From: WRIS01 sp964345475
Lineage (GTDB): Bacteria > Actinomycetota > Coriobacteriia > Coriobacteriales > Eggerthellaceae
Reading direction: 5' to 3'
DNA length: 64,000 nt
Assembly (NCBI GenBank): GCA_964345475.1
Contig: CAYFQW010000005.1
Span: 47,639 to 111,638 of the forward strand
Shown: positions 42,134 through 51,057 of the stretch, piece by piece
How positions within the stretch are numbered: the first letter of the stretch is position 1
Layout: every line of letters begins with the position of its first letter
Position numbers and translations under genes: made by a program
The notes under the pieces: model-generated
Databases searched by the model: none
What the model was told of the DNA's origin: nothing
What the model saw: only the letters and a program-made list of their open reading frames with translations

Positions 42134-43471
42134 CTAAATTTCTAAAGCACGCCCCTTGGTTTCAATGCCAAATATTCCCACAACGAGAGCAACTAGTAAG
42201 AAAACGGCGGTCAGCGCCATGAACACGAAGGTAAAACCGCTCTCTTCCCCAACCCAAGCGAACAGAACCGGTACGATAAAGGGGGCTATGAATGCGCCAA
42301 TCCGCCCGAAGGCAGCGGCCCAACCCGTTCCCATGCCGCGAATTTCCGTGGGATAAAGCTCGGGTGTATATGAGTAGACACAGCCCCAGGCTCCCAGGGC
42401 GAAAAAATACAGGAAGCAACCCGAAGTAAGGATTTGAGCCACCGTGTCTGATTGCCCAAAAAACCACGCAGCGGCAGCTGTCCCTAGTAAAAAGATGGTA
42501 AGTACTGGTTTTCTTCCAAGGCGCTCTATTAATACAGCAGCAGCAAAATAGCCTGGTAGTTGGGCAAAGCACATAATCAAGGTGAATTCAAAGCTTTTAA
42601 CTAAGTCATATCCTTGGGCAACGAGAAGAGACGGCGTCCACAGAACGAAACCGTAATATCCGAGGTTTATGCCAAACCACAGCACCCACAGAACCGCTGT
42701 GGAACGGAGGTGCCTTTTTGACCAAAGATTGCGAAACGAGGAAGCCTGCTTCGTCTTGGCATCAACCCCGTCACTGGAGCCGGCATCTGGAAGCCCGCCC
42801 TCATATTCGAGACCAGCCTCTTGTTCCATCTTGCTAACTATGACATCCGCTTCAGCCAAACGGCCAACAGATTCTAGGTATCTCGGCGACTCGGGAACCG
42901 AATAACGCAAAATCGCTGCAAACAAAGCTGGTACGGCACCCACAAAGAAGGCCACCCTCCAACCATAAACAGGAATTCCGAGATAAGCTACGAAAGCGGC
43001 AAGGATCCAACCCCAAGCCCAAAAACTCTCAAGTAATACTACGTTGCGTCCTCGAGATTTTAGGGGCGAAAATTCACTGACCAGGGTTGAGGCGGCAGGA
43101 AGTTCACCACCCAGACCAAGGCCTGTGAAAAAGCGAAATACTATCAACATCTCGTAGCTCTGTGCAAATCCACACAAAGCGCTTCCGAGGCTGAAGAGGA
43201 GAAGCGTCCAAACTATAACTGACCTTCTCCCGAACCGATCGGAAACAAAGCCCGACAAGGCTGCTCCAATAATCATGCCCAGTACGCCAGAACTACTTAA
43301 AAAGCCAAGCTGGGCATGGGATAAACTCCACTCCTGCCCAATCGAAGCTATGACACCGCTGACCATACCCTGATCCATGGCATCAAAGAGCCATCCTATT
43401 CCAGTTATCAACAAGACTTTACGCATAGTTGACGTCATTGGCAGACGGTCAAGGCGTTGGGCAATACTCAT
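42134..43471 (-). CDS. MFS transporter (sugar/organic-acid porter type)
   Basis: The protein (445 residues) has twelve helices. Family motifs include SGFVSDRFGRRSVIVWTLLLF (loop 2-3), FFTGLGLGGELPAASTLVSEF, PESPRYLESVGRLAEAD after helix 6, and YTPELYPTEIRGMGTGWAAAFGRIGAFIAP near helix 10. The pattern is that of the metabolite:H+ symporter and NiaP-like group carrying aromatic or organic acids. It may import the substrate of the adjacent flavoprotein or of the dipeptidase; this is guesswork from position. Confidence 0.85.
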   Translation of the reverse strand: MSIAQRLDRLPMTSTMRKVLLITGIGWLFDAMDQGMVSGVIASIGQEWSLSHAQLGFLSSSGVLGMIIGAALSGFVSDRFGRRSVIVWTLLLFSLGSALCGFAQSYEMLIVFRFFTGLGLGGELPAASTLVSEFSPLKSRGRNVVLLESFWAWGWILAAFVAYLGIPVYGWRVAFFVGAVPALFAAILRYSVPESPRYLESVGRLAEADVIVSKMEQEAGLEYEGGLPDAGSSDGVDAKTKQASSFRNLWSKRHLRSTAVLWVLWFGINLGYYGFVLWTPSLLVAQGYDLVKSFEFTLIMCFAQLPGYFAAAVLIERLGRKPVLTIFLLGTAAAAWFFGQSDTVAQILTSGCFLYFFALGAWGCVYSYTPELYPTEIRGMGTGWAAAFGRIGAFIAPFIVPVLFAWVGEESGFTFVFMALTAVFLLVALVVGIFGIETKGRALEI

Positions 43472-43663
43472 ACGTATCGATGCTCTTTTCGTCGAACGGA
43501 TCCCCCTGAGGAAACCTCATGCGCTCAGGCTTTGTTGCGGTACTCGGCAGCTCGTGAGCCTCTACCGCTCGACCCCTGAACAAAAGGCTTTCTGAGCGGC
43601 TATCGTACTACAAAACTACGACGAATCTAAGGCTGTTTGCTTTATTGCTAGGGCTACGGACAT

Positions 43664-43706
43664 AAAAAGGCCGTAACTTCTAAATAGGAGGGAGGAAGTT
43701 ACGGCC
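43664..43706 (-). terminator. intrinsic terminator after the second flavoprotein gene
   Basis: GGCCGTAACTTC (43669-43680) pairs perfectly over 12 bp with GAAGTTACGGCC (43695-43706). On the minus strand TTTTTATG follows immediately. It lies about 115 bases beyond the flavoprotein stop. The rest of the 349-base gap at 43472-43820 holds the leader of the MFS gene and the nested hairpin at 43743-43814. Confidence 0.85.
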
Positions 43707-43742
43707 CAACGAAAGGAGATTTGACGGACAAGTTTAAGAAAG

Positions 43743-43814
43743 AGGGGCCTCCCTTAAACAATCAGCTAAGAGCATGCTTTGTCGATCTGGCTTTAGCTGA
43801 ATAAAAAGGCCCCT
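43743..43814. repeat. nested inverted repeats just downstream of the flavoprotein stop
   Basis: Outer arms AGGGGCCT (43743-43750) and AGGCCCCT (43807-43814) enclose inner arms CAGCTAA (43773-43779) and TTAGCTG (43793-43799). The structure starts seven bases past the flavoprotein stop on the minus strand and may protect the 3' end of the mRNA or serve as a first terminator. Confidence 0.5.
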
Positions 43815-43820
43815 GGTAGT

Positions 43821-45515
43821 TTAAAGATTGGCGACATGCCTGCCTATAACATAACCCTCGGTATAACAGCGCCCGAGCGAAAGTCCTGGAATGGTCATAG
43901 GGTAATCGACTCCCCCATAGAAGAGGCCGGAACAATTTCCGATAGCGAAAAGCCCTTCGATGGGGTTGTTGTCCACGTCGAGACACTGATGATTTTCGTC
44001 TATCATCACTCCCGAGCAGAGTGCAGATGTCCTCAACCAACGACGAATACCGAAGAATGGCGGGGTATCGATAGGCGCAAGGAATTTAGCGGGTTTGCCG
44101 AAGTCAACATCTGCTCCTGATGCAACGACCTCGTTATATCTATCGACGGTTGCAAGGAAATTGTCTACGTCTTGAATTTCAAGTTTTTCAGCAAGCTCTT
44201 CAAGGGTATCTGCCTTGAACGTAGAGACGAGTCCTTCGAAAACCCCCGTGCGATCTTCCACCTCAGCTTCTGGCATATACAGCTCGAGTTCTTCAGGACT
44301 GAATAATTTGCCTGGCCATTCAGCAGCTTGCGTCATATAGTTAGCATCAAAGATCTGCGCATAGATACCAGCATCTTTTTCGCTTTTAAGATAGTTATTC
44401 AAAAGGGACATCTCAACAACTTCATTAACAAAACGGCTTCCGTCGCTAATTTTTACATCGAGAAACGGCATGTCGCACATGCTTGCTGGGCCGCCATCGA
44501 AGTCGTGAAGCATATGAGTATGGTTGAGCGGCTCCATTGCTCCACCTGCCCATACGACCATGCAGTGTCCGTCACCAGTTTTGTTGTATTGCTTGCGACC
44601 AAAGTGAATCATGTCGGGCATATAATAGTTGACCATCTCATCGTTGTTTTGATAGTCGCCTGTGGCAACGATAACACCCTTGCTCGCGTTGAACTGGATG
44701 TTGTTGCCATCTTCATCCTGCGCTATCACTCCAACAACCTTGTCGCCCTCTTTAACCAATTGTTGGGCAGGGGTCGAGTAATAGATTTCTACGCCTTCTT
44801 TTTCTGCAGTACTTGCTAAGGCAATCATAGCATCGCCGGTATTGAGAGGTTTTGGGCCTGCATACGACGTAACAAATTCCATCTCCCAGCCATTTTTTGC
44901 AATAGTTGGCGCTTGTTGAGCGCTACCCTGATCAACGATAGGGCCGCCACTTTCAGCTGAGCGCTCAATAACCCAGCTAATTGCTTCAGCACCGTGCTCG
45001 GCCCAAAGCTCAACTAAGGCACGCTTAGAGCGATGCTGGTTGTCTTTTATGAGCAAGGAAACAAGATTTTTAATATCGGCAGGATTGCTTCGCTCTGGAT
45101 CGGGGGCAGAGCCAGTGTTACCTTGAGAAACAGCTGTTTTTTCTTTTTGGATAAGTGCGACGCTTGCTCCCTCTTCTGCCGCCGCAAGAGCAGCGGGGAC
45201 TCCTGAAGCTCCAGCCCCAATGACAACAACGTCGTACTCCAAGGTCTCGGCTACATCTGTAATCGTTTCGGGCGCTTGAAGAAATGATGGTAGGCCCTCA
45301 CGATAATGTCCTGCGCTGTTACTTACCTCAAGAGATTCGGCCGATGGAGATCCTCCCCCATTGCCAGCACCTGACGGCGAGCTAGACGAAGAACCACCTT
45401 CGCTGCTGCATGAGCCCAAGGCACCTGCGCCAACAATACCTGCGGCGGCGATACCTCCAAATTTAAGAAGATCCCGTCTTGATACATTTTTTTCTGATTC
45501 AAAACTTTTTCCCAT
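43821..45515 (-). CDS. Tat-exported FAD-dependent reductase, probable lipoprotein
   Basis: Fumarate-reductase-family flavoprotein (564 residues). The Tat signal VSRRDLLKFGGIAAAGIVG leads to LGSC (Cys36), which may be a lipobox, then a Ser/Gly-rich linker. FAD motifs are YDVVVIGAGASGVPAALAAAEEGASVALIQKE and IEGLFAIGNCSGLFYGGVDYP. DGSRFVNEVVE is the substrate-arginine region, closer to fumarate reductase than the other flavoprotein here. No FMN-binding domain or cytochrome partner is adjacent, so the electron donor is unclear. It diverges from a membrane LuxR gene that probably controls it. Confidence 0.85.
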   Translation of the reverse strand: MGKSFESEKNVSRRDLLKFGGIAAAGIVGAGALGSCSSEGGSSSSSPSGAGNGGGSPSAESLEVSNSAGHYREGLPSFLQAPETITDVAETLEYDVVVIGAGASGVPAALAAAEEGASVALIQKEKTAVSQGNTGSAPDPERSNPADIKNLVSLLIKDNQHRSKRALVELWAEHGAEAISWVIERSAESGGPIVDQGSAQQAPTIAKNGWEMEFVTSYAGPKPLNTGDAMIALASTAEKEGVEIYYSTPAQQLVKEGDKVVGVIAQDEDGNNIQFNASKGVIVATGDYQNNDEMVNYYMPDMIHFGRKQYNKTGDGHCMVVWAGGAMEPLNHTHMLHDFDGGPASMCDMPFLDVKISDGSRFVNEVVEMSLLNNYLKSEKDAGIYAQIFDANYMTQAAEWPGKLFSPEELELYMPEAEVEDRTGVFEGLVSTFKADTLEELAEKLEIQDVDNFLATVDRYNEVVASGADVDFGKPAKFLAPIDTPPFFGIRRWLRTSALCSGVMIDENHQCLDVDNNPIEGLFAIGNCSGLFYGGVDYPMTIPGLSLGRCYTEGYVIGRHVANL

Positions 45516-45705
45516 AATTCCTCCTAGCGACAGTTATGAACTCGGGGCATCCCAAAGCCCTTCGACCATAGCGCCAGAATAAAGGCTTGTCTTTCGTCCA
45601 TTTTGAAAATGACAGGATAATTCTTGTAATCCCTGCGAGTAACCCTATACGACCTGGGATAATTCAATCTCTAATCCCCTTTATAGCGATTTGTTTCCCT
45701 ATTTA

Positions 45706-45730
45706 GGTTACAATTGGTTACAGCAATTGT
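45706..45730. promoter_or_regulatory. operator-like repeats between the flavoprotein and LuxR genes
   Basis: GGTTACA occurs twice one helical turn apart (45706-45712 and 45716-45722), overlapping an inverted repeat ACAATTG (45710-45716) / CAATTGT (45724-45730). This lies just before the ribosome site of the LuxR gene and within the 240-base divergent region, where a regulator could control both genes. Confidence 0.45.
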
Positions 45731-45755
45731 GTCCACATGAGGAGGTGGCTGTTGG

Positions 45756-47213
45756 ATGAACGAAAAAACAAAGGCCGAGAAAAGCAATATGGACAAAAAC
45801 CCGCCAGTTCGTTTTGGGCGCTTTGGAGACAAAACTCCTATCCCTCTTTTCTTCTTAGGACTTGCTGCTTACCGAGCGTGGATAGAGATCGTTTTTGTCG
45901 GTTCTTTTGTGAGCTATCCTACCCAAAGCTATGCAGGACATGACGCCTTTGATGTCATTATGGTATGTTTCCTCCTTCTCAGCGCCATAGCCTCAAGAAA
46001 AATATCGCCTTTTTATTGTAGAAAGTGGGTATATGTCCTTACTGGTATATCAATGACTGTCGCCACGGCAGGCAGTTTCATCTCTGTATTTGTGCCAGCA
46101 TATGCCTTTTTTCTCGCCTGGCCTTCTGTCGTTGCTGGCGGGCTGGGGATTGCTCTCCTTATTTTGCTTTGGTCTGAGCTGTATGGTTGCCTCAACCCTG
46201 TTCGCGTTGCTCTCTATTATTCCGCGTCGATGGTCGGTGCGGCCCTCATCGTGTATCTATTCTACGGCTTCCGCCTTCCTTGGGTATTTGCAGCAACTAT
46301 GTTGTTGCCATATATCTCTCTTCTAGGGGTGTCCCGTGGATTCAATTCACTTTCTTATGAGGAACTGCCAAATAACACCCCCTCCTTTTCTTTTCCCTGG
46401 AAGATAGTCCTACTCATGGCTGTCTATGCCTTTGCTTTTGGCCTTAAAGAAGCCGAAACATACTCGTCTTCGCTCTTTGGCCCCCATGCTGCCTTCGGCA
46501 CCTTCGCTATTGCCCTAGTCATTAGTATTGGCGTCTTTATTCAAGGTGGTAAATTCGGGTTTGACCGTATTTATCGAATAGGCCTCCCTTTGATGGTCGG
46601 CGCTTTTTTAATACTGCCCTCTCTCAATATCCTGATTGTAAGCATGTCAGGATTTTTCGTGACAGCATCATATGCGGCATTCTCAGTTCTCGTTATGCTT
46701 GTATTTGCAAATATGTGCTACCGTTATGGGATTTCAGCTGTATGGTTGTTCGGAATCGAGCGCGGTGTTCGTGCCCTCTTTGGCCTTTTCGGTAGAAAGA
46801 CAGCTGAATGGATGCTAATTCTTGGTATGGATGAGGGCAGCGGCGGTGTTCTTATTACATCGATATTCATTGTTTTTATAGTTGCCTTAACAGTGTTTCT
46901 TCTCTCGGAGCAGGAGCTTGCCCTTAAATGGGGTGCGACTTTTTTGGCTACAAAAAACACTGAGGAAGACGCCGCCCTGATAAAGGAACAGGAGCTTGTG
47001 AGGCGATGCGAAGGACTGTCTAAAGAATATGGACTGACAGACCGCCAAGGCCAAGTATTGCAATTGCTCGCACAAAAAAAGACTATCGGAGAGATTGAGA
47101 GGGCTCTTTTCATTGCCAATGGAACAGCCAAGACCCATATTCGTCATGTGTATCGCAAGTTAGCTATTCATTCTCGTGAAGAGCTATACAGCATGTTGGA
47201 GCAAGCGCCCTAA
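45756..47213 (+). CDS. membrane-embedded LuxR-family transcriptional regulator
   Basis: The protein (485 residues) is about twelve transmembrane helices (about 25-390) plus a C-terminal LuxR helix-turn-helix, YGLTDRQGQVLQLLAQKKTIGEIERALFIANGTAKTHIRHVYRKLAIHSREEL. Same architecture as the regulator at 33169-34713 but clearly diverged. GGAGGTGG lies 7 bases before the ATG. Its divergent placement beside the Tat flavoprotein makes that gene the likely target, with the membrane part sensing a substrate or redox signal. Confidence 0.88.
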   Translation: MNEKTKAEKSNMDKNPPVRFGRFGDKTPIPLFFLGLAAYRAWIEIVFVGSFVSYPTQSYAGHDAFDVIMVCFLLLSAIASRKISPFYCRKWVYVLTGISMTVATAGSFISVFVPAYAFFLAWPSVVAGGLGIALLILLWSELYGCLNPVRVALYYSASMVGAALIVYLFYGFRLPWVFAATMLLPYISLLGVSRGFNSLSYEELPNNTPSFSFPWKIVLLMAVYAFAFGLKEAETYSSSLFGPHAAFGTFAIALVISIGVFIQGGKFGFDRIYRIGLPLMVGAFLILPSLNILIVSMSGFFVTASYAAFSVLVMLVFANMCYRYGISAVWLFGIERGVRALFGLFGRKTAEWMLILGMDEGSGGVLITSIFIVFIVALTVFLLSEQELALKWGATFLATKNTEEDAALIKEQELVRRCEGLSKEYGLTDRQGQVLQLLAQKKTIGEIERALFIANGTAKTHIRHVYRKLAIHSREELYSMLEQAP

Positions 47214-47319
47214 AGATATGGCAGAAATTTTTCTGCGGAAGGTTTGAAGGATTGGGGTTTAGGGGTCATGCCATGGTGGTTTCTTTTTACGTTCATTTTT
47301 GATGCTACAAGGCGAGCAC

Positions 47320-47348
47320 TTGCGCCCTAAAGAAACTATAGCTACAAT
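47320..47348 (+). promoter_or_regulatory. predicted promoter of the riboflavin-uptake operon
   Basis: TTGCGC (47320-47325), a 17-base spacer and TACAAT (47343-47348) place the transcript start about seven bases before the FMN aptamer. Confidence 0.5.
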
Positions 47349-47361
47349 GTGACACGTGAAT

Positions 47362-47554
47362 TCTGTTTCAGGGCGAGGTGAAAATCCTCACTGGCGGTAA
47401 CCGGCTGTTTTCAAAGCATCTATCTGCTTGAAACCAATACGGGAGTCCGCGACCCTGTTTCTTTCGCACAAGTATGCGTGTCGTAGCGACAGGAACAGGC
47501 TGAGTCTGGTGAAAATCCAGCACCAACGGTTATAGTCCGGATGAAAGAGGCAGA
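47362..47554 (+). ncRNA. FMN riboswitch (RFN element)
   Basis: The conserved RFN core is present in order: CAGGGCGAGGTGAAAATCC (47370-47388 region), CACTGGCGGTAA, GGGAGTCCGCGACCC, CTGAGTCTGGTGAAAATCCA, GCACCAACGGTTATAGTCC and GGATGAAAGAGGCAG, with the 5' TCTGTTTC and 3' GAAAGAGGCAGA able to close P1. High FMN would favour the terminator that follows. The aptamer sits 126 bases before ribU. The rest of 47214-47679 holds only the promoter and terminator. Confidence 0.96.
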
Positions 47555-47587
47555 GCTTATCGGGATATATATCTTGATAAACCCTTG

Positions 47588-47629
47588 AACCTGTATGAAT
47601 TAGGATTCATGCAGGTTTGTTTCTTTTTT
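47588..47629 (+). terminator. riboswitch-controlled intrinsic terminator
   Basis: AACCTGTATGAAT (47588-47600) pairs with ATTCATGCAGGTT (47605-47617) with one G-T type mismatch, followed by TGTTTCTTTTTT. This is the expression platform of the FMN riboswitch. Confidence 0.85.
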
Positions 47630-47679
47630 AGGCCGGAAACAAATCTTTTGTATGGGCCTAGGTACAGAGAGAAGGGTTT

Positions 47680-48297
47680 ATGATGGATACAAAACAACCT
47701 AGTAAAAACGACGTCGACCAACTCCAATTTAAAAATACGAACCGTTGGGACACCCGCCAGCTTGTTACCATGGCACTTTTGTGTGCGATTGGCGTTCTAT
47801 TGTCATTTATTGAATTTCCTATTTTTCCTGCAGCACCTTTTTTAAAGTTCGACGCCTCGAATATGCCTGCCATGGTTAGTGGTTTTGCTTGGGGCCCTAC
47901 GGCCGGTCTAGCAGTCGGCGTTATAGGAGCCATCATACACGGTATATTGTTTGCCGATTTTTGGGGTGCGGTCATTAATATTGCCGTAGTGGCTTTTTTC
48001 GTTGTGCCTGCTGCCCTCGTCTATAAAAAGAAACACACTTGGAAGGGTGCTATTCTCGGCTTAATACTCGGGACGATATTCTCCGTGCTGATGGCACTTT
48101 TGGCCAACATTCTCATCACTCCAATGTACACAGGTGTTCCCGTCGAAGCAGTCATCGCTATGCTCCTTCCCATCCTACTTCCCTTCAATTTGCTCAAGGC
48201 CGTAATAAACTCTGTGCTTACGATTATTGTCTACAAAAGTATTTCCAACCTTATTACGCCCAAGAAAAAGCAAATTACGGGCAGGGGCGGCAAGTAG
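47680..48297 (+). CDS. ribU: riboflavin ECF transporter S component
   Basis: Substrate-binding membrane subunit (205 residues) with about six helices after a polar N-terminus. ALLCAIGVLLSFIEFPIFPAAPFLKFDASNMPAMVSGFAWGP is the RibU signature region, with the FDASN motif near the substrate loop. It is the first gene after the FMN riboswitch and is followed by both ECF ATPases and the T component, so a complete dedicated importer is encoded. Confidence 0.93.
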   Translation: MMDTKQPSKNDVDQLQFKNTNRWDTRQLVTMALLCAIGVLLSFIEFPIFPAAPFLKFDASNMPAMVSGFAWGPTAGLAVGVIGAIIHGILFADFWGAVINIAVVAFFVVPAALVYKKKHTWKGAILGLILGTIFSVLMALLANILITPMYTGVPVEAVIAMLLPILLPFNLLKAVINSVLTIIVYKSISNLITPKKKQITGRGGK

Positions 48298-48330
48298 GGC
48301 CTAACCAAACGACAACTCGGAGAACCCTAG

Positions 48331-49152
48331 ATGATTTCTTTTCAAAACACGGGCTTTACCTACGATGGCGAAGTTTTCGTACTCAAAAATATAAACCTCC
48401 ACATTGAGCCAGGTAGCTTCGTGTGTATTATCGGAGGAAACGGTTCGGGGAAGTCTACTCTGGCGAAGCATATCAATGCCTTGCTTACACCCGACGAAGG
48501 CTTAGTCGAAGTGTTGGGGCGTGATACACGTGAGGATACCAACATATACTTCATCCGGAGTAATGCAGGCATGGTCTTCCAAAACCCTGACGATCAGCTG
48601 GTGGCAAGCCTCATCGAAAATGAGGTCGCCTTTGGTCCAGAAAATTTAGGGGTTCCGACGGATGAGCTACAAGAGCGCGTTGTAAGGGCCTTAGGTGAAG
48701 TAGGCCTTCGTGGTTTTGAAAAAAAAGAGACCCATGCCTTATCTGGCGGGCAGAAACAAAGACTTGCTATCGCAGGCGCCCTTGCCATGGATCCTCAAAT
48801 CCTCGTCCTTGACGAAGCCTCAACTATGCTGGATCCACGCGGACGTAAGGGCTTGATGCGCGTATGCAAGGAACTCAACCAGCGGGGTATGACTATTGTT
48901 ATGATCACCCATTTTATGGAAGAGGCAAGCCAGGCGGATCGCGTTGTTGTCTTGAGCAATGGCGTTATAGAGATGGATGGAAGCCCCCAAGAGGTCCTCG
49001 TCAGAGTTAAGGAACTTGAAGCCATGAATCTCCGACCCCCTTTCGCCTGTCGACTTTCCCTTAAACTGCAAGACCGGGGACTACCTATTACAACACAAGT
49101 CTCTGAAAACGAATTGAAAGAAGAACTATGCCGATTACTTTCGAGCAAGTAA
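48331..49152 (+). CDS. ecfA1: ECF transporter ATPase A1
   Basis: ABC ATPase (273 residues) with Walker A GGNGSGKST, signature LSGGQKQRLAIAGALAMDP, Walker B ILVLDEAST and H-loop ITHFMEEA. NAGMVFQNPDDQLVASLIENEVAFGPENLG is typical of energy-coupling-factor ATPases. GGAG lies 8 bases before the ATG. It overlaps ecfA2 by 25 bases. Confidence 0.92.
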   Translation: MISFQNTGFTYDGEVFVLKNINLHIEPGSFVCIIGGNGSGKSTLAKHINALLTPDEGLVEVLGRDTREDTNIYFIRSNAGMVFQNPDDQLVASLIENEVAFGPENLGVPTDELQERVVRALGEVGLRGFEKKETHALSGGQKQRLAIAGALAMDPQILVLDEASTMLDPRGRKGLMRVCKELNQRGMTIVMITHFMEEASQADRVVVLSNGVIEMDGSPQEVLVRVKELEAMNLRPPFACRLSLKLQDRGLPITTQVSENELKEELCRLLSSK

Positions 49153-50099
49153 GCTACTCTTACAAGCCTGGCAAGGCGGACAAGCAATCGAACGGCCAAA
49201 ACAAGGCTCAGCGATCTGTTCGCATGGCGGGTGCCAGAAGCAAAAAGAATAACAGATCCAAACAGGTTGATGTAAAAAAAGCAGCATGGGGAAACGAGCC
49301 TGACGCCCTGTGGGCACTTAAGGATATTAACTTCGAGCTTGAGGAGGGAGAGTTTTTCGGCATTGCGGGACATACTGGCAGCGGGAAAAGTACCCTCCTT
49401 CAGCATATGAACGGACTTATCCATCCGACTCGAGGTCGCGTATTGGTGGATGGCCAAGACATTTCAGATAAAAAAATGGCAGCGGAAGCGCGTTCGAAAG
49501 TCGGCCTCGTATTTCAATACCCTGAACATCAACTTTTCGCAAATACCGTGTATGAGGATATCGCCTTCGGCCCTCGCAACATGGGACTTTCTGCAGACGA
49601 AGTAGATCGAAGGATACGAGAGGCGCTGTTGCAGGTCTCGCTCGATTTTGATGACATTAGCCAAAAGAGCCCTTTCGAGCTGTCTGGTGGGCAACAAAGG
49701 AGGGTGGCTTTTGCAGGAGTCCTTTCAATGAGGCCTAAGATTCTTATTCTCGATGAACCTGTTGCAGGGCTTGACCCGGTATCAAGAGTCTCCTTTCTTG
49801 ATTTTGTGTACGAGCTGTATCAACAGGGGCTCACCGTAGTTATGGTCTCGCACAGCATGAACGACCTTGCGCGTCTTTGTGATCGGATTCTCGTTTTAAA
49901 GGAAGGCGAACAGTTCATGCTTGGGACGCCAGATGAAATATTCACACAACATGAAGCCCTGAACGAAGTGGGATTGAGCGCTCCTTCTGCCCAAAGACTT
50001 GCAGACTTGCTTATGGACGAGGGTTTACCCTTGCAAAACACATCGCTTTATGACGCTGACGGCCTAGCTGACGACTTGGCTGCTTTATACAAAGGATAA
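49128..50099 (+). CDS. ecfA2: ECF transporter ATPase A2 with basic insertion
   Basis: Second coupling ATPase (323 residues) with Walker A GHTGSGKST, signature LSGGQQRRVAFAGVLSMRP, Walker B ILILDEPVAGLD and FQYPEHQLFANTVYEDIAFGPRNMG. Compared with the usual family layout, about 40 extra Lys/Arg/Asn-rich residues (about 15-55) are inserted between the first strand VSYSYKPG and the ALKDINFELEEGE strand. Otherwise intact. It overlaps ecfA1 and lies 3 bases before ecfT. Confidence 0.92.
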   Translation: MPITFEQVSYSYKPGKADKQSNGQNKAQRSVRMAGARSKKNNRSKQVDVKKAAWGNEPDALWALKDINFELEEGEFFGIAGHTGSGKSTLLQHMNGLIHPTRGRVLVDGQDISDKKMAAEARSKVGLVFQYPEHQLFANTVYEDIAFGPRNMGLSADEVDRRIREALLQVSLDFDDISQKSPFELSGGQQRRVAFAGVLSMRPKILILDEPVAGLDPVSRVSFLDFVYELYQQGLTVVMVSHSMNDLARLCDRILVLKEGEQFMLGTPDEIFTQHEALNEVGLSAPSAQRLADLLMDEGLPLQNTSLYDADGLADDLAALYKG

Positions 50100-50102
50100 G
50101 TC

Positions 50103-50921
50103 GTGTCCGATACCGCTGTCTTAGGAAAATATTGGCCCGCAGAAAGCCCTATCCACCACATGGATCCTCGTGCGAAAATGCTCTTGTCCTTAGGGGCAAT
50201 GGCGGTCATTTTCTGTGCACAAAGCTTCATTGGGCTCGCCGTATGCGCCGTATTCACGTTCGCTTTTATCACGCTTTCCCATATTCCTGTAACCCAAATG
50301 CTCAAGTCTATCGTACCTCTTTTATTTATCGTGGTGCTTACCGCTCTTATAAATATTTTCTTTACCCAAGGTGGCACCGTATATGTAAGCTGGGGATGTA
50401 TTCAAATAAGCGAAGCCGGCCTGTATCGAGCCGCATTTATGGGCTGCAGACTGCTCCTTCTCCTTTTGTGCATGAGTCTGCTAACGCTTACCACAACGAC
50501 GATTGATATAACCGATGCCTTTGAGCGACTCTTAACGCCCTTTGCGCGCATTGGGCTTCCAGCTCACGAGCTTTCCATGATTATGGGAATTGCATTGCGC
50601 TTCCTTCCCCAATTCATCGAAGAGAGCAAAACCCTGTATCGGGCTCAGACCAGCAGGGGTGCTGCATTTACATCGGGCTCGATTAAAAGACGCTTTCTTA
50701 TGTTAGGGTCACTTATGATTCCTTTGTTTACCAGCGCATTCCGACATGCTGAAACACTTTCTTCGGCCATGGATGCGCGCTGCTATCATGGAGGACCAGG
50801 AAGGACGAGGCTTCACCCGCTTCACTACAGCTATCGAGATGGACTGGCTCTCTGTGTGCTTCTCGCTTTTCTTGTCACCGTGCTTGCAAGCAACATGTTG
50901 GCCTTAGGAAGGATTATCTAG
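50103..50921 (+). CDS. ecfT: ECF transporter T component
   Basis: Transmembrane coupling subunit (272 residues) joining the ATPases to RibU. Five to six helices, with the family coupling motifs SRGAAF (about residue 182) and AMDARCYHGGPGRTRL (about 221-236). The start is a GTG at 50103. The 136 bases that follow, before the next start, contain no recognisable gene. Confidence 0.92.
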   Translation: MSDTAVLGKYWPAESPIHHMDPRAKMLLSLGAMAVIFCAQSFIGLAVCAVFTFAFITLSHIPVTQMLKSIVPLLFIVVLTALINIFFTQGGTVYVSWGCIQISEAGLYRAAFMGCRLLLLLLCMSLLTLTTTTIDITDAFERLLTPFARIGLPAHELSMIMGIALRFLPQFIEESKTLYRAQTSRGAAFTSGSIKRRFLMLGSLMIPLFTSAFRHAETLSSAMDARCYHGGPGRTRLHPLHYSYRDGLALCVLLAFLVTVLASNMLALGRII

Positions 50922-51057
50922 AACATGTTACGGGGTTTTGAAATGCCTTTCTTTTGCGCCCGGCAACCCGCGCCCGAGCATCTGTGCCCTGGCCTCTACC
51001 CTGAGACGAGCGCATCCGAACCGAATAGGAAATTATTCCGATGAACAGGAGACCATT

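Noticed and set aside
47214..47319. Small gene between the LuxR gene and the riboswitch
   Set aside because: No frame with a start, a ribosome site and protein-like composition was found; only short A/T-rich stretches.
50922..51057. Extended N-terminus of the PPOX-fold protein from 50938
   Set aside because: The extra 40 residues do not resemble the family, and AGGAGACCATT marks the start at 51058.
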